Source of the DNA: Toxonevra muliebris | Lineage: Eukaryota > Arthropoda > Insecta > Diptera > Pallopteridae | Length of the DNA stretch: 64,000 nucleotides | Reading direction: 5' to 3' | NCBI GenBank assembly: GCA_963691655.1 | Contig: OY829329.1 | Coordinates: forward strand, 12,352,708-12,416,707 | Shown here: positions 33,714 to 45,419 of the stretch, in pieces | Position numbering within the stretch: position 1 is the first letter of the stretch | How the letters are laid out: the number at the start of each line of letters is the position of its first letter | The notes under the pieces: model-generated | The model's database searches: none | What the model was told of the DNA's origin: nothing | What the model saw: the letters and a program-made list of their open reading frames with translations, nothing else | Made by a program: the position numbers and the translations under genes

Positions 33714-34983
33714 TTGGGAGTATGAATGTATAAGCTCGTAATTGTGACTAACTTCATATCTATCATACGCGCCATTTTTTTGACATTGACAGCTATTCTA
33801 TCTCGAAGAGCGCCAAAAATACTATAAGAATTGATCTGTCAAATAATTTTCATAATTTTACAAAAGTGTTTTACTACAACTGAAAATGTCGAATTTCGTG
33901 CCAACAAAACAACATTTGCGGGAAGTTTTAATTTGCTTCTTCCATTTAAAGAAAAACGCAACTGAAGCACATCGTTAACCCACTGAAGCTTATCCTGACT
34001 GTGCAATAGACGTGTCAGGTATGGTATGCCCGTTTCAACAGTGGTGATTTTGATGTTGAAGACAAGGAACGTTCAGGCGGCCCGAAAAAGTTCGAAGATG
34101 AAGAGTTGAAGGCATTACTCGAAGAAGATTCATGTCAAACGCAACAAGAACTTGCAGAATCTTTAGAAGTTGATCAATCAACCATTTCTAAACGATTAAA
34201 AGCATTGAGAATGATTCAAAAGCAAGGAAATTGGGTGCCGTACGAATTGAAGCCGAGAGACGTCGAACGACGATTTTTCACATGTAAACTGCTGATTGAA
34301 CGACAGAAAAGAAAGGGTTTTCGGCATCGTATTGTGACTGGCGATGAAAAGTGAATACGTTACGATAGCCCAAAGCGTAAAAAATCATGGAGACCGCCCG
34401 GACATGCATCAACATCAACGGCAAAGCCGAACATCCATGGATCCAAGCTCATGCTGTGTATTTGGTGGGATATGAAAGGTGTCGTGTATTATGAGCTGTT
34501 GAAACCAAATGAAACGATCACTGGCGACCGCTACCGACTACAATTGATGCGTTTGAGCCGAGCATTAAAGGATAAGAGGCCAGTATATGAGAATAGACCG
34601 ACGAAGTTATTCTTCAGCACGAAAATGCTCGGCCGCATGTTGCAAGGAATACTTGGAAACGCTGAAATGGGAAGTGCTGCCCCACCCGCCGTATTCTCCA
34701 GACATTGCTCCTTCTGATTACCGCTTGTTCCGATCGATGACACATGGCCTGGCTGAACAGCACTTTCGTTCTTTCGAAGAACTCAAAAAATGGGTCGATT
34801 CGTGGATAGCCTGAAAAGATGAGGAGTTCTTTCGACGCGGAATCCGTATGCTACCAGAAAGATGGGAAAAGGTTGTGGCTAACGATGGAAAATACTTTAA
34901 AGAATAAATTTATAATCACTTTTTCACAATAAATGTCGAAATTACAAAAAAAAAAATTCAAGTTTATACATTCATACTCCCAA
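33714..34983 (+). mobile_element. mariner, full length, inactive
   Basis: 1270 bp with inverted ends TTGGGAGTATGAATGTATAA and complement, TA at 34984-34985 on the right; the left flank reads CA, a probable mutated TA. Carries one damaged transposase gene. The 1219-1849 element is a deletion derivative of the same subfamily. Confidence 0.9.
33886..34907 (+). pseudogene. mariner (DD34D) transposase
   Basis: ATG at 33886 starts MSNFVPTKQHLREVLI. The N-terminal part has a stop after TEAHR and a frameshift before the WYARFNSGDFDVEDKE block. A long open stretch then covers the second helix-turn-helix (QELAESLEVDQSTISKRLKA) and WVPYELKPRD. The first catalytic D is in VTGDEK, where the following tryptophan is TGA. 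IHGSKLMLCIWWD and LLKPNETITGDRY follow. The second aspartate motif HDNARPH reads HENARPH after a frameshift, and a few residues after HVAR are lost. The third is intact in PSDYRLF. TGA interrupts SWIASKDEE. About 340 codons originally, normal for mariner. Catalytically dead. Confidence 0.9.
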
Positions 34984-34985
34984 TA

Positions 34986-36766
34986 TTTCACCTCAACATA
35001 TTTAGCTTCATCTGAAACTACCAGTTCCTATCCATTTTTGGCTGACTGCTTTAAGTTTAAGCTTTCTCTGATACTATTTTATTTCGGGCTCATAGTTATC
35101 TCTTTTTCGGAACACCACTCTAATATTGTATTTAGAGCTCTATATGTATGTAAATATGCATGGCTGCCTTTCTTTTGTGCTTTTGTTTGCTTTTCTGGTT
35201 AGACTAAATAAAATAGTTCTCAGATTGTTCTGAGGCTACTAGCAACTGACTGAGCATGAATTCATGCACCTTGAGGTTATATTTTCATGGGACCTACGAG
35301 TTTATTACTATTTGCTGACTATAGTCATTCAAATTCGATCCAAGCTTAAACTGTTGTCCACAATATTATCCACGTCTCCAGATATTTGAATATAACCTTT
35401 AGGCTTTACAAGAAGATAAGACAACATAAATTATTTTTTTCCTCGATTTGTTAATTGGTTTAGCCATCGTCAATGCTTATTAAACTTTATCAACAGACAA
35501 TGCATTTACCTTGCCGTAAAAAACAAAAAAACAAAATATATTGCGCAAATTACCTTTAATTATTTACACATTTGTTTTAAACGCTTTTATATTTAAAGCC
35601 CACAGGTACAATATAATTATTTCCATTATGCTTGTAATTTCATCACCTACTTTACTTTACTTCAACAAGGTCTAATAATTTTTCTAACACTTCATCAACG
35701 CAAATCACTTTTGAACTATATACATACATAAATATTTAGTATGAATGGTAGATATTTCAAATTAGGTTAATCCTCCGAAATGCATTAATTTTCCTTCTCT
35801 TTTTCATGATTTTTTTTTTCATTCATGATAAGCTGCTTTAAATTACATAATACCAGTAAATATCAACCAAATGCAAGTGAAAAATTTTAATATATTTTAA
35901 TTGTTTTGTTATCACTTCAAGAAAAAAATTATACCATGTGATAATATAATGCAAATTTTTTGTTTTGAAGTTTTTTTTTTTTTTCTAAGACGATGAAATT
36001 GAAGATTCCCACTCACATTTATATCGTTTCATGGTCAAAAATGAAATTATAAAAAAGAATCAGACAAAAAAATAAACAAACCAACAAAAAAAAAATCGCC
36101 AACTTAATTACAAACAAAGACAATTACAGCGCTTACAATAATAACAACAAACAACAAATACGACAGCGGCACATTCATAAATGCAAATTACAATATGGGC
36201 CAAAAATAAATATACAAACAACAGAAATGATGTCGCGTTTGGTAACGCTCGCTTTGAACATAACAACTTAATCAACCCAAGAAGAAAAATTATTGTTGTA
36301 TATGAAAATATGAAATAATATTATAATAAATAATAACAATATTTTTTTCTTTTAATTTTTAATTTATGCTGATGTCGCACTGTGGTATAAAATCATCAAA
36401 AGCTGGCCAACAAAAAGTCGGGGAAAAAAAAGAAATTTTGTTCCGGTTCTCTTGCATTCGAATTAGTCAAAGTATGGATATAACGACCAGGGTTGCCGTT
36501 TTCTACATTTATAAGTAAATTTGCTTACTTTTTTTAAGGTTGGGCACTTTTTCCTTATTTTGTTAATTAAAAAAAAAATAATTTGAACTAACATTTGCAA
36601 GAAAAGTTTGATATATTGGCATAATATCTTTATTACTTCCTTTATTTCATTTTTTCATTCGATAATGGAAGTAGTACCAAAATTATCATCTCTGCGTTCG
36701 ATTATGTTCCTCGAAAATGAGTTCCCCGATTTTTCGATTGAAATCATAGTTTAGTTAATGGCTGTT
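34986..36766. other. Unique AT-rich non-coding DNA
   Basis: No gene. Poly-A/T tracts, AACAACAAACAACAAATACG near 36140. It resembles fly intron or intergenic DNA. Confidence 0.5.
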
Positions 36767-36768
36767 TA

Positions 36769-37630
36769 CATTGGCGCAAGCCTGAACGGCTGGCTGAAAG
36801 AGAGATATAGAAAAGATAGATAGTTGGAAAAAAACAGGGTAGTCTCTCTCTCTCTTTCTTTCATGGACGACGAAACGTATGTCAAAGCAGACTTTAATCA
36901 GCTTCCTGGTCAACTATTTTACACTTAAAAAAATAGAGGTGATGTTGCGCCTAAATTTAAGCTAAAGAAAGTGGACAAGTTTGCGAAGAAATATTTGGTT
37001 TGGCAAACAATTTGCCAATGCGACATAAAGAGTGAAGTTTTTGTCACTACTGGTACCATCAACCAAAAAATTAACGTAGAAGGGTGCTTACAAGAACATC
37101 TACTGCCAATGGTACGTCTTCACAAGGCTCCTGCCCTCTTCTGGGCAGATTTAGCAACTTGCCATTACGGCAAAACGGCAATGACGTGGTATAAAGAGAA
37201 GGGGTACAAATTGTTCCAAAAGATGTCAATCCCCCAAATTGCCCAGAACTTCGGTCGAGTGAAAAATATTGGGCTATAATGAAAAGAAAATTGCTAAAAA
37301 CGAAGCAAGTGGTCAAAAATGAGAAACAGCTGCAGAAAAAATGGACTACTGTGTCATCTCAAATGTCCCGAAGTGATGTTCAACGTTTAATGTCTGGAGT
37401 TAAGTCAAAGTTGCGATCTTTCGCATACGCACCAGCTAAATAAATAAAGTTTTTATTTTTCTTAAAGTTACTACTTATTATAACCTTTCAATTTATGTGT
37501 GAATTTCTGTTTGTGTTCCAAAAATATAATTTTTATAACAAGTTAATGACGACCAGTTTTTTCATATACATGCCTTATTTTTTTTTTACCTCTCTCTTTC
37601 AGATAGGTGTTCATGCTTGCTCCCGTGCAC
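36769..37630 (+). mobile_element. DD37E transposon, internally shortened
   Basis: Imperfect inverted ends at about 36769-36815 and 37588-37630 share GCAAGC, TGAAC and CTGAAAGAGAGA; TA precedes the left end and lies near 37631. About 860 bp against ~1.3 kb for a full copy. The 5' half of the gene is missing, and a (CT)n run sits at the junction. A different subfamily from the 22669 copy by its termini. Confidence 0.65.
36863..37443 (+). pseudogene. DD37E transposase, 5'-deleted
   Basis: Begins at MDDETYVKADFNQLPGQLFY, so the first catalytic aspartate is retained but everything N-terminal is gone. TAA interrupts FYT-KNRG. The open part covers LVWQTICQC and FWADLATCHYGK (second aspartate). A 1-nt loss near 37225 shifts the frame just before NPPNCPELRSSEKYWAI, which has the catalytic glutamate. 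Allowing for it, the D-to-E spacing is 37, supporting the DD37E assignment. Ends AYAPAK and TAA. Non-functional. Confidence 0.85.
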
Positions 37631-37914
37631 TATAAAATATTGTAAATATGTTATTGAAAAATCTCAAGTTGACTCAAGTTGATTTTTTTTGTCATACATT
37701 CTTCGACTAAGTGGATCAGCATCAAGTATACTATCTTTCTAGGGTTAGCCGATGTCACGAAAAAATTCCATCACCCCTTGTATATATATACAGGGTAGAC
37801 CATTTAAATAGGAAGGATTTAACAACTCTATAACTTTTGGCAGCGCTGTCAAATCGACTAATGACATACCGTGTTGGAAGCGTCAGTCGAAAGAAACTTA
37901 TACCATGGAGTAGT

Positions 37915-39567
37915 ACACTGCGAAAGAACGTGCTAAAATTGTTCAGCTTTGCTTTCAAAGTAAGCTCTCAATTGTTAAAGCTAAACGTGCATTTCTTAAA
38001 AAAAATTAAGTTAAAAGTGCTCCAGATGATAAAACTATAAGGTGTTTATATGTAAAATTTGTGAGTTCCGGTAATCTTAGTAACGCCATCAACTCATCCA
38101 GACAACAAACAAGAGGTTTCGATGAAAATATTGAAGACGCATGAGCCAGTATTGAGGAGATTCCGACGACATCATGCTATTGCCGTTCTCAGAAATTAGA
38201 CATCTCTCGAACCACTATCCGGCGTATAATACGTAGCGATTTGAAAATGTTTCCATAGAAAATTCAAATGGCACAAAAACTAAACCCAGGTGATTAACCG
38301 CGTCACCTCAATTATGCCAAATTAACCATCAAAATGGCTGAAAACCAACTTGACTTTTGGCGAAAAATCATCACGTCAGACCAGGCACATTTCGCGTTGA
38401 ATGGAGGAGTAAATACACAAAATTGTCGGTTTTATGCTACCAAAAATCCTCAGTTAATTGAAGAAGAGTCACTTTACGACCAAAACGTTACAGTTTGTTG
38501 CGGTGTTTACGCGAATATAATCATCGGGCCGTATTTTTTCAAAGGCGGTGATAGAGCTACCGGAAGCTTCAATGGGGAGCGTGAACGAGTCGTGATAACG
38601 GATTTTGTGATACACATTGTTCGTGAAAATGGCATGGGTGACTACTGGTTTCAACAGAACTGCGCTACATGTCGCGCAGTTTAACAAACCATCAATTTAT
38701 TGCGACCATTGTTCCTAGGTAGTGTTGATTCGATACCCGCATAGTATCGATATTTTTACTCATTACTTGTATCGAATAAAAATATCGATGCCACCGAAAA
38801 TATCGGAAAAAAGTATCGAATATGTATTTGTATCGAATACTCGTGTAAAGAGACAAATTACATTTTTTAACACGAAATTTACGTCAGGCGCACTATGCAT
38901 CATTTCTTCGATGGCGTACTCAGTTTGTCGCCTATATGCCATTTTTGAGATATTACCAGTTGAAGCAAGCGAATTATTAGAAATTATACACTAGGTGCTC
39001 GACGCAAAATAAAACCTGCATTATGTTGAGTTGTGCTAACAGATTTAAATAGTTAGAAATTTTATAATAGCAGGAAAACTAATCAACAGATTATAGCTTG
39101 TTGAAAATATTTCAGTTTTATGAATGTAATGAGCTTTTTCTATAAAATGTTATCTAAAAGTATCGAGTATCCGATACTGACCATTTTTTTCGATACCAAG
39201 TAAAACACTTATGGTATTGTATCGAGTAAAAAAGGTAATTGAATCGAATGAAAAGTATCGATTATTTACTCTTATTTACTTGTATCGAATCATCACTATT
39301 CATAGGGCGACTTATATTGATTTTGACTGGCCACCCAGATCACTCGATTTAACGCCACCAGACTTTTATTTGTGTGGTTATTTAAAGCCCAAGGTATAAG
39401 CAAATAAGCCAAGGACTTTAACTCAATTGAAAGCCAACATACGACTTCAAATCCCCGAAATGTGGGCCGAATCATTGACCAAAACTATGGAAAATGCCTA
39501 AAAAGAGTACATTTGGCCGTCGAGGCCAAAGTGGCAATTTGCACGATATCATTTTTTAAAAAAGTAG
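37915..39567 (+). pseudogene. DD41D-type transposase, split by MITE
   Basis: ATG at 37915; the third codon is TAG, then YTAKERAKIVQLCFQSKLS, a helix-turn-helix start. The middle has several stops. A 116-codon open stretch holds the first catalytic aspartate in IITSDQAHFALNGGVNTQNC and IIGPYFFKGGDRATGSFNGE. The second aspartate motif FQQDGATCH reads FQQNCATC, so D is N. TAA follows after CRAV. After the MITE the gene resumes with DFDWPPRSLDLTPPDFYLCG, the third aspartate block. Spacing after correction is about 38-41. It differs clearly from the copies at 9990 and 31797. Confidence 0.8.
38720..39298. mobile_element. hAT-type MITE with TATCGA-rich interior
   Basis: 579 bp with ends TAGTGTTGATTCGATAC and GTATCGAATCATCACTA. 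The flanks TTCCTAGG (38712-38719) and TTCATAGG (39299-39306) form an 8-bp target duplication with one change. It interrupts a recognisable transposase frame, so the boundaries are supported by the host gene. ATCGATA/GTATCGA sequences occur over ten times, mostly near the ends, in both orientations, as expected of transposase-binding sites. No coding capacity. Confidence 0.85.
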
Positions 39568-39714
39568 CTGAAACAAATCTCCTTGAAATCGCTGTATAAA
39601 CATTCTTTGTCTTATTACGACATATTTGTTTACTTTTTTTTCTTTCAAGTTCTTGACTTTTTTAGATGAATTTGATTACAAAATCCTTTAGGCCATTACT
39701 TAAGACCCCGATAG

Positions 39715-40795
39715 CAAGGCCGTATTTAGGGGGAGGTTTGGGGGTTCTGACCGCCCCCTCCCCCCCGAAATGTGGAACCTTTATTCTAAATTTTGAGATT
39801 AATTGCCAATGGATGGGGAAAAAGTCAAAATAAAATCTGTTTAACGATATTTTTTACTTCCATCGGTTTTTTTCTAAAAAGTCAAATATAAAAAATAAAT
39901 TTGAAATCTTAGTTACACTATGCGATCAAATCCGATTTGTTTTCTTCGACATGAGGTTTGACTACGGATTCAAAAGGAGAAAATGATACTGAGCACTCCT
40001 GCATTCATAGTTTTCTAGGTCAGAAACTGTTTTTGGTTCAAAGTTTCGTCGTGAATCAGTTTGAAAAGTTTAAAAATTAATTAAAAATAGAAAAAATTAT
40101 CGGATCCTTGTAAAATTAGACTTGCTAGACCCCTCTTTTTTTTCTAAAACGTGATGTGGTGGAAAGTTTTTGACCTCAGATTCGTGTTCAACGTGAAAAA
40201 TTCTTTCGCAAAAACTTCATCTTATTAGCAGTTTTAGGAAAAAATCTTAAAATGTAATTAGTTTTTTAACGCATAATTGCTCAGAGCACCACGACTAGAA
40301 AGATCTATTTCAATGCTGTGACTTCAAGAATTTAAGGAATAAAAGCCAACCTCATCCCGGTTCCTTATCATTGATAATGGCCCAAATTCCCAATGATGAT
40401 CATTTGAAAAAAATGAGCCTCTACTATTTTTGGTAATTTTTTTTGAGGTTGGGTACATCATCAGTAGTGGGAAGTCAATGAGTTAACGAAATTATGTCCT
40501 TCGCGATAAAAAAAATGCATTAAAAAATTAAAAAATTTAGTTTGATTATTCAGTGAATTTTTTTGGCCATATTTTTGAGGTTAAGATTAAAAAAAAATCC
40601 GAAAATTTTTCCTAAAGTTTTAAGACATTTATCTACTTTTGTCCTTAGTCTGATAGGGTTCATCAAATTTATCATCGATTTAATTTATTGTATTTAAAAA
40701 TCAGTTTGATAAAAATTATTTATGAATATTTTCTTCGAATGAAACCCCCCTTCCTCCCCCTCCCCCCCCTAAAAAAATTTCTGGCTACGGCCCTG
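39715..40795 (+). mobile_element. hAT-like non-autonomous element, intact ends
   Basis: 1081 bp starting CAAGGCCGTATTTAGGGGGA and ending TCTGGCTACGGCCCTG, with the perfect 8-bp duplication CCCGATAG at 39707-39714 and 40796-40803. The inverted termini are about 10 bp (CARGGCCGTA). The interior is non-coding with a C-tract near the right end. A second copy lies at 26874-27880. Confidence 0.85.
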
Positions 40796-41017
40796 CCCGA
40801 TAGAAATCATCTTACCATCCAATGGTCTTTATGTCCGGTATTTTACGGGGATTTTGCGAATAAATAATCAGATTAAGCCAGAACTTATTATGACCCTCCG
40901 TTGAGTAAATGAGTCTGGCCAGACCTTTTTTGATTTTGGTTGTAATTTAAATATATTTGTAATTAAGCTTAAGACTCAAATAAAATACTCGCATCGACTC
41001 GAATTGTATTGAAAAAT

Positions 41018-41345
41018 TATCCACCATATTGTATTCGCCATTTTGTATTTCGCAATTTTAATATCAAATTCATTATGAGCGGCTCAATTGATTTTCGTCA
41101 AAATTGAAAAAGTTCCGCCAGGTTGGATCCGCCATTTTTTAGTTTGGAATGTTAACCCAAATTTGTTAATAGCTCTTCCACTCTTCCTCTGTAGAGATTT
41201 TCGTCAAAATTTAGAGAGTTTTTTATTGATTTGATTTATTATTTTCGTCAAAATAGAGAAAGTATTTGGAAAAATTATGCGCCATATTGTATCCACCATT
41301 TTATGTTTTGCAATTTTAACCTCATCTTCGTTGTTAGCGACTCAT
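41018..41345 (+). repeat. Direct repeat ~70 bp, and TTTTCGTCAAAAT motifs
   Basis: AATTATCCACCATATTGTAT (41018) and AATTATGCGCCATATTGTAT (41273) start ~70-bp related segments that continue through CGCAATTTTAA/TGCAATTTTAA. Between them TTTTCGTCAAAAT recurs three times. Decayed repeat of unknown type. Confidence 0.5.
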
Positions 41346-41552
41346 AAACCTATGCTAAGAAAATTTCAAGCCTTCAGAATTACAGCTTCTACTTTTGACC
41401 ACCTTTTAGCGATTTGCTCCCACTGTGCTTCGCGTCATACAAAATTTACACTGTCACTAAAGTGTAAAGATTTTTGCATAGTTTCAGTGTTGGTGTTGGA
41501 GTAAACATTTTTTATAGCTAAATATTTTTTATTTTATTTTTATTTTGTTTTT

Positions 41553-41800
41553 TTTTCGCTATAAAATCACATACTCGTCGACTACATATAAAAAGATGAA
41601 CGCATATTTGTTGCATGAAGCATGCGCCACCACCGCTGCAGTGACCTTTTTCTATTTTTTTTTTTTTTATTATTAATTTTGTCACTCTTATAATTTCACA
41701 CATACTCAAGTCTCTTCTTGCATATTATCTTGATTTTTAATTAATTTAAATGAGAAAGTTTTTTTTTTTTTGCACACTGAAACGTGCCTCAATGCAGAAA
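41553..41800 (+). repeat. Dispersed repeat, copy 2 (copy 1 at 25410-25640)
   Basis: Same block order as copy 1: TATAAAATCACATAC, AGATGAACGCATATTT, GCAGTGACCTTTT, ACGTGCCTCAATGCA. 41800-42390 holds no other recognised feature. Confidence 0.5.
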
Positions 41801-42399
41801 TATTGTATTTAGTGTATGTATGTATGTAGTTAAATAAAAACAATAAAATGATGCAAACTTATGGTAGAATAACAAAACCTGAATAGCTTTAATTTCAATA
41901 GTAGACAAGGTCTTTCTAATAATAGGAAATAATTCGAATTGACCGGGCTGAACCGATCAAAATCTTGTTACACTGTCTTGGATGGCCTTCGCTCTATAGT
42001 GAAGAGCTATCACGTGTTCAGTGTATTATTTCATAAATCAAAGATTATATTCAAATATTCAATAAGGCATTAGCTGAGTTGGTTGACTGAATTGATTTAA
42101 TGTTAATCTTTTCTCTCCCGAATTGGGAGTCAAAGGGAAAAATTCGAATGGTGCTATTTTGAGTGAGGAGAGTGTGTGAGAGTACATAATAGTAGGCGAA
42201 AATAAGGTCAAATCTAAAACGTAATGACTAACCGAGGTGCCGTATGCTTTGTTTGACTCTTTATTAGTCAGTAACAATTTCGTAGGAGTTAAAATTTTGT
42301 TCATTTGTTTTTGTCCTTGTTTCAGGGGATTTAATGTTTCGTCAACTCAAATCTTCAACATATGTTAGCCTAACCGCATAAGTAACGTCGATCTCTAGA

Positions 42400-42660
42400 C
42401 TATGACTAACCAAATCCTCGTTCCTGTGGAGGTGTGCAAGCGCAAATAGCGGTGGATCGGACATACACTCCGCAGACCCAACAAAAAAATATCGCTCGTC
42501 AAGCGGTCCAATGAAATCCGCAGGGAAGTGGTTGCCGCGTTGGTGTACCTGCAAAAACATGGAGAAGGTCGATTTTTTCAAACAATTGCAAGCTGCGAGT
42601 TCGTTGTAAAAGGATGATTAAGGCCCTATGTTCCACTGCGATAAGAGGATGACAGAAAAA
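42400..42660 (+). pseudogene. RTE-like LINE, ORF C-terminal relic
   Basis: Reads RWIGHTLRRPNKK, then after a frameshift IARQAVQ-NPQGSGCRVGVP with a stop, AKTWRRSI, and ends near KALCSTAIRG. The order WIGHTLRK...ARQALEWNPQG...GRPKxTWRRS...ALC is the C-terminus of a widespread invertebrate LINE group (RTE type). Truncated and degraded. Confidence 0.6.
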
Positions 42661-43185
42661 GAAGAGGTAAGCAGTTTTGATTAGTGGTTATATATACTAA
42701 AAAAAAAATAAAAATAGTTTTTAATAAAGTTATAGTAAGTAAACTGGTTATTCCTATCTTAATTCTGGCTGATTCTTTTTCATTAACGCCATTAGACTAT
42801 GGAACTCACTTCCAACCCACCTTCAACGAATGGCTAATACAAGTAACTTCAAGAATGCAGTCTTTCAACATTACTCCAAAACATTTTAACTCTTTAATTT
42901 TACATTTCTCACCTATACTTTTCTCTCTCTATCACTCACTCTTTTTTATTTCTGACCATCTTTTTGTCTTCTATCCTAATTTTCAATAATTAATTTATAA
43001 TTTAAGTTTATAAGTATTACGTATAGCATATAAGTTTAACTGTACTGTTTCCTTTTTTTATATTTTTTAATCCTTGATGTACTTTAAAAGAACTAATTTT
43101 TATTGTTCTACCGATTATAAATAAATAATAATAATAATAAATAAATGAAAATGGGGCGAAGTCGACCTATGTTAGAATTGAATTA

Positions 43186-43540
43186 TACTATGTTCCCACT
43201 AAGCCGAAATTGCGTGGTTTTGATCATTTTCATGGTTTCGGCTGAAACTGCGTTGAAATGCTCAATTTCGACATATAAAAATATGTCAAACGAAACCACA
43301 GAAATGAGGTGGTTTCAATGAAACCGCATTCGAAACCGAGCAAAAATCTAATGCAACTCTGAATGTGTTCACTGAAATGAACAGAGAAATGAATTTGCTC
43401 TGGCATTTCTATACAGACATTTTTATTTTGCTTTGCGTATGTAGCCGAGGTATGGGCAGAAAAGGTGGAAAAGCCTCCCAATGTGAAGGATTGTAGTTTC
43501 GTTTGAAACTACGCAATTTCGGCTTAGTGGGAACATGGTA
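43186..43540. mobile_element. TTA-flanked MITE (PIF/Harbinger-like)
   Basis: 355 bp with inverted ends TACNATGTTCCCACTAAGCC extending to about 35 bp with two mismatches. TTA at 43183-43185 and 43541-43543 forms the 3-bp duplication typical of PIF/Harbinger elements. The interior has no credible gene. Confidence 0.85.
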
Positions 43541-44639
43541 TTATATAAATTCATGATTTTTTATGTTTCTTCATAATCAATATAAAAAAAAAAAAATGTT
43601 AAAATGATTCTTCTTTCAAAAACTGTATGTTTTATTTATTTTTACTTTGGAAAACTTTGGAAAAGGGTAGGAGTCGGATTAGCTCCATGCTTTTACTTTC
43701 AAAAAAATTATTATAGCAAAAAAATTGTAAAGGTTGATATAGGAAAAAGTTGAGACATTTAATTCACTACAAAAGTAGTGAGTTATATATTTATTTAAAA
43801 ATTTTATGAGACAAAATTTAAAAGAGTATCGGCTTAACCTCATTTTCTGCTATATTAAAATCCAAATGATTCTTATTTTCTATCTACCAAAGTTAAAAAA
43901 AATCTTAAATTTTTTGACTTTGGCTTCAATCAAGACAAACATATCAAATTAAATATTGTATGTATTTATGTAATGTAATTTAAAAAATTTCCTAGTTTCA
44001 AAACAGAAATATTGGATAAAAAGTGAGAAATAACGAAATCTAAAAATCACATTCTTAAAGTCAAAATCTCAGAATTTTAATCTTCAACGAAAATACTCCA
44101 AATAATAATCTTCATCGATGAAATCTCCAAACTAAAATCCCGTAGTTTCAAAATCTATAAAAATCTCCAAAAAAGCACAAGTTTTTCTAACAATTCCTTT
44201 AAATTAGTGTTGGGCAAATTTAATTTATCTATTCACATGTGCATAGGCTCACATTCGCTGGCGACTCAATGCTGTCACACGTACACTATAAGCTACTTCG
44301 TGCAGTGTACGAACTATTGACGAACATTAGCATTCAGACAAAGTGTGAGCGGAATTTCGTCAACGAAAATCTTGACATCAGTGAGTACAACAGTAGAAAC
44401 TCAGAGGTTTTTCAGTAACTTTAGCAAGATTACGCCCCACGGGTAATATTATTGTCTTACTCTTACAAAACTAATTCTAAAAACTCTTGAAATAGTGGGT
44501 AAGATTTTTTTTTTGTGTTTAATTTTAATTTGTCGCAGTGCACTGAAAACACCATTTTCGTCCTGGAAATAAATTAAATTAGCGGCTTTTGTTGGGAGCA
44601 ACACCATCTATATTTTATTTCGCTATTATTTACTTTTGA
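43541..44639. other. Non-coding DNA, no assignment
   Basis: No gene. AT-rich, with a more complex patch at 44210-44430 starting AGTGTTGGGCAAAT that may be a mobile-element fragment, but no second end was found. Confidence 0.4.
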
Positions 44640-44862
44640 AAATGGAGATTATTATTATTATTATTTGAAGGAAGGACGACTCGAAAGTCAGGCACTGCGA
44701 CCTATAAGATCTATTGTACCAAAGCCCCAAGAAAGAAAGAAAGAAAGGAAGGGAGAACGAAAGATAGATAAGAAACATACCCAAGCCGAGAATCGACCTC
44801 GGATCTCCAGAAACAAGAGTCTGGCACTCTTCCACTAGACCACAGTGGCGATGGTAGGACCT
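44640..44862 (-). mobile_element. SINE B: tRNA-like head, LINE-like tail
   Basis: On the minus strand, a tRNA-like head starts about 44858 with an A box in TGGTCTAGTGG and a B box in GAGGTCGATTCTCGG. A pyrimidine-rich linker of CTTT units follows, then TACAATAGATCTTATAGGTCG and an (AAT)n tail at 44648-44666. The TACAATAGATCTT...AGGTCGC(A/G)GT section matches the 3' UTR of the LINE at 14690-14787. Tail and head fit a tRNA-derived SINE mobilised by that LINE. It abuts SINE A. Confidence 0.75.
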
Positions 44863-44864
44863 AC

Positions 44865-45100
44865 AGTTTAACGCCGATTCCGAACGGCTATGTGGCAATT
44901 TTTTTATCAGCTCGGTGGTCTTGTCATTACCAACCAAGGTGTGTACTTGTACACATTCTTATAATTCTCATTCACTTCATATCGATAGTGAATATAAGAA
45001 GTTTATGAGAATTAACCGCCAGACCAAGACGGGAATCGAACCCGCAACATTCTGAATGAAAGTCTAGTGCACTATCCACTAGACTATCGAAGTCGTCTAA
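44865..45100 (-). mobile_element. SINE A, copy 1
   Basis: The minus strand head (about 45097-45028) has A box TAGTCTAGTGGATAG and B box GGGTTCGATTCCC, with a near-perfect T stem (GCGGG/CCCGT) and partial acceptor pairing. The body contains an inverted repeat built on ATTCTCAT...ATGAGAAT, then AGCCGTTCGGAATCGGCG and AAACTGTAGGTCC. The same organisation recurs at 57450-57706. The head resembles tRNA-Glu/Asp but does not fold as a functional tRNA. Confidence 0.75.
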
Positions 45101-45419
45101 AAAATGGAGATACAATTTTGGAGATTTCATCGATGGAAAATAAAGTTTGAAGTTTTCAGATTTGGGGATTTTTTCACCAACCCGAAAAAATGTGGAATAA
45201 TGTAATGGTTTTGAAACTGATGAACTAGTCAAATAAGGTACGTTGCTTGCCTATGTGCCACCATCCTGCACTGTGGTTTTTCTCTCACGTCTGTTAAATT
45301 GATTATCAAGGGAAAATATCGCGACAAAGCAAAAACATCATGAGAAGCAGAGCTCACTTGTGGTATTACTAGACAGCTTTAATTTCAATTCAAAACATTT
45401 AGAAATAGTTTTTTGATAA

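Larger units (their letters stand above)
37795..39570 (+). mobile_element. DD41D-type transposon interrupted by a MITE
   Basis: Starts near CAGGGTAGACCATTT at about 37795; the right terminus was not found. The coding remnant runs from 37915 to about 39567 and is split by a 579-bp MITE (38720-39298). Without the MITE and one target copy it is about 1.19 kb. Confidence 0.65.

Noticed and set aside
26874..40795. A 14-kb segmental duplication joining the two hAT-like copies
   Set aside because: The neighbouring dispersed repeats (25410 and 41553) are in a different order relative to the hAT-like copies, and the 39715 copy has its own target duplication, so independent insertions explain the pattern.
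42342..42581. 79-codon minus-strand frame
   Set aside because: Antisense of the RTE-like LINE relic, which explains the region better on the + strand.
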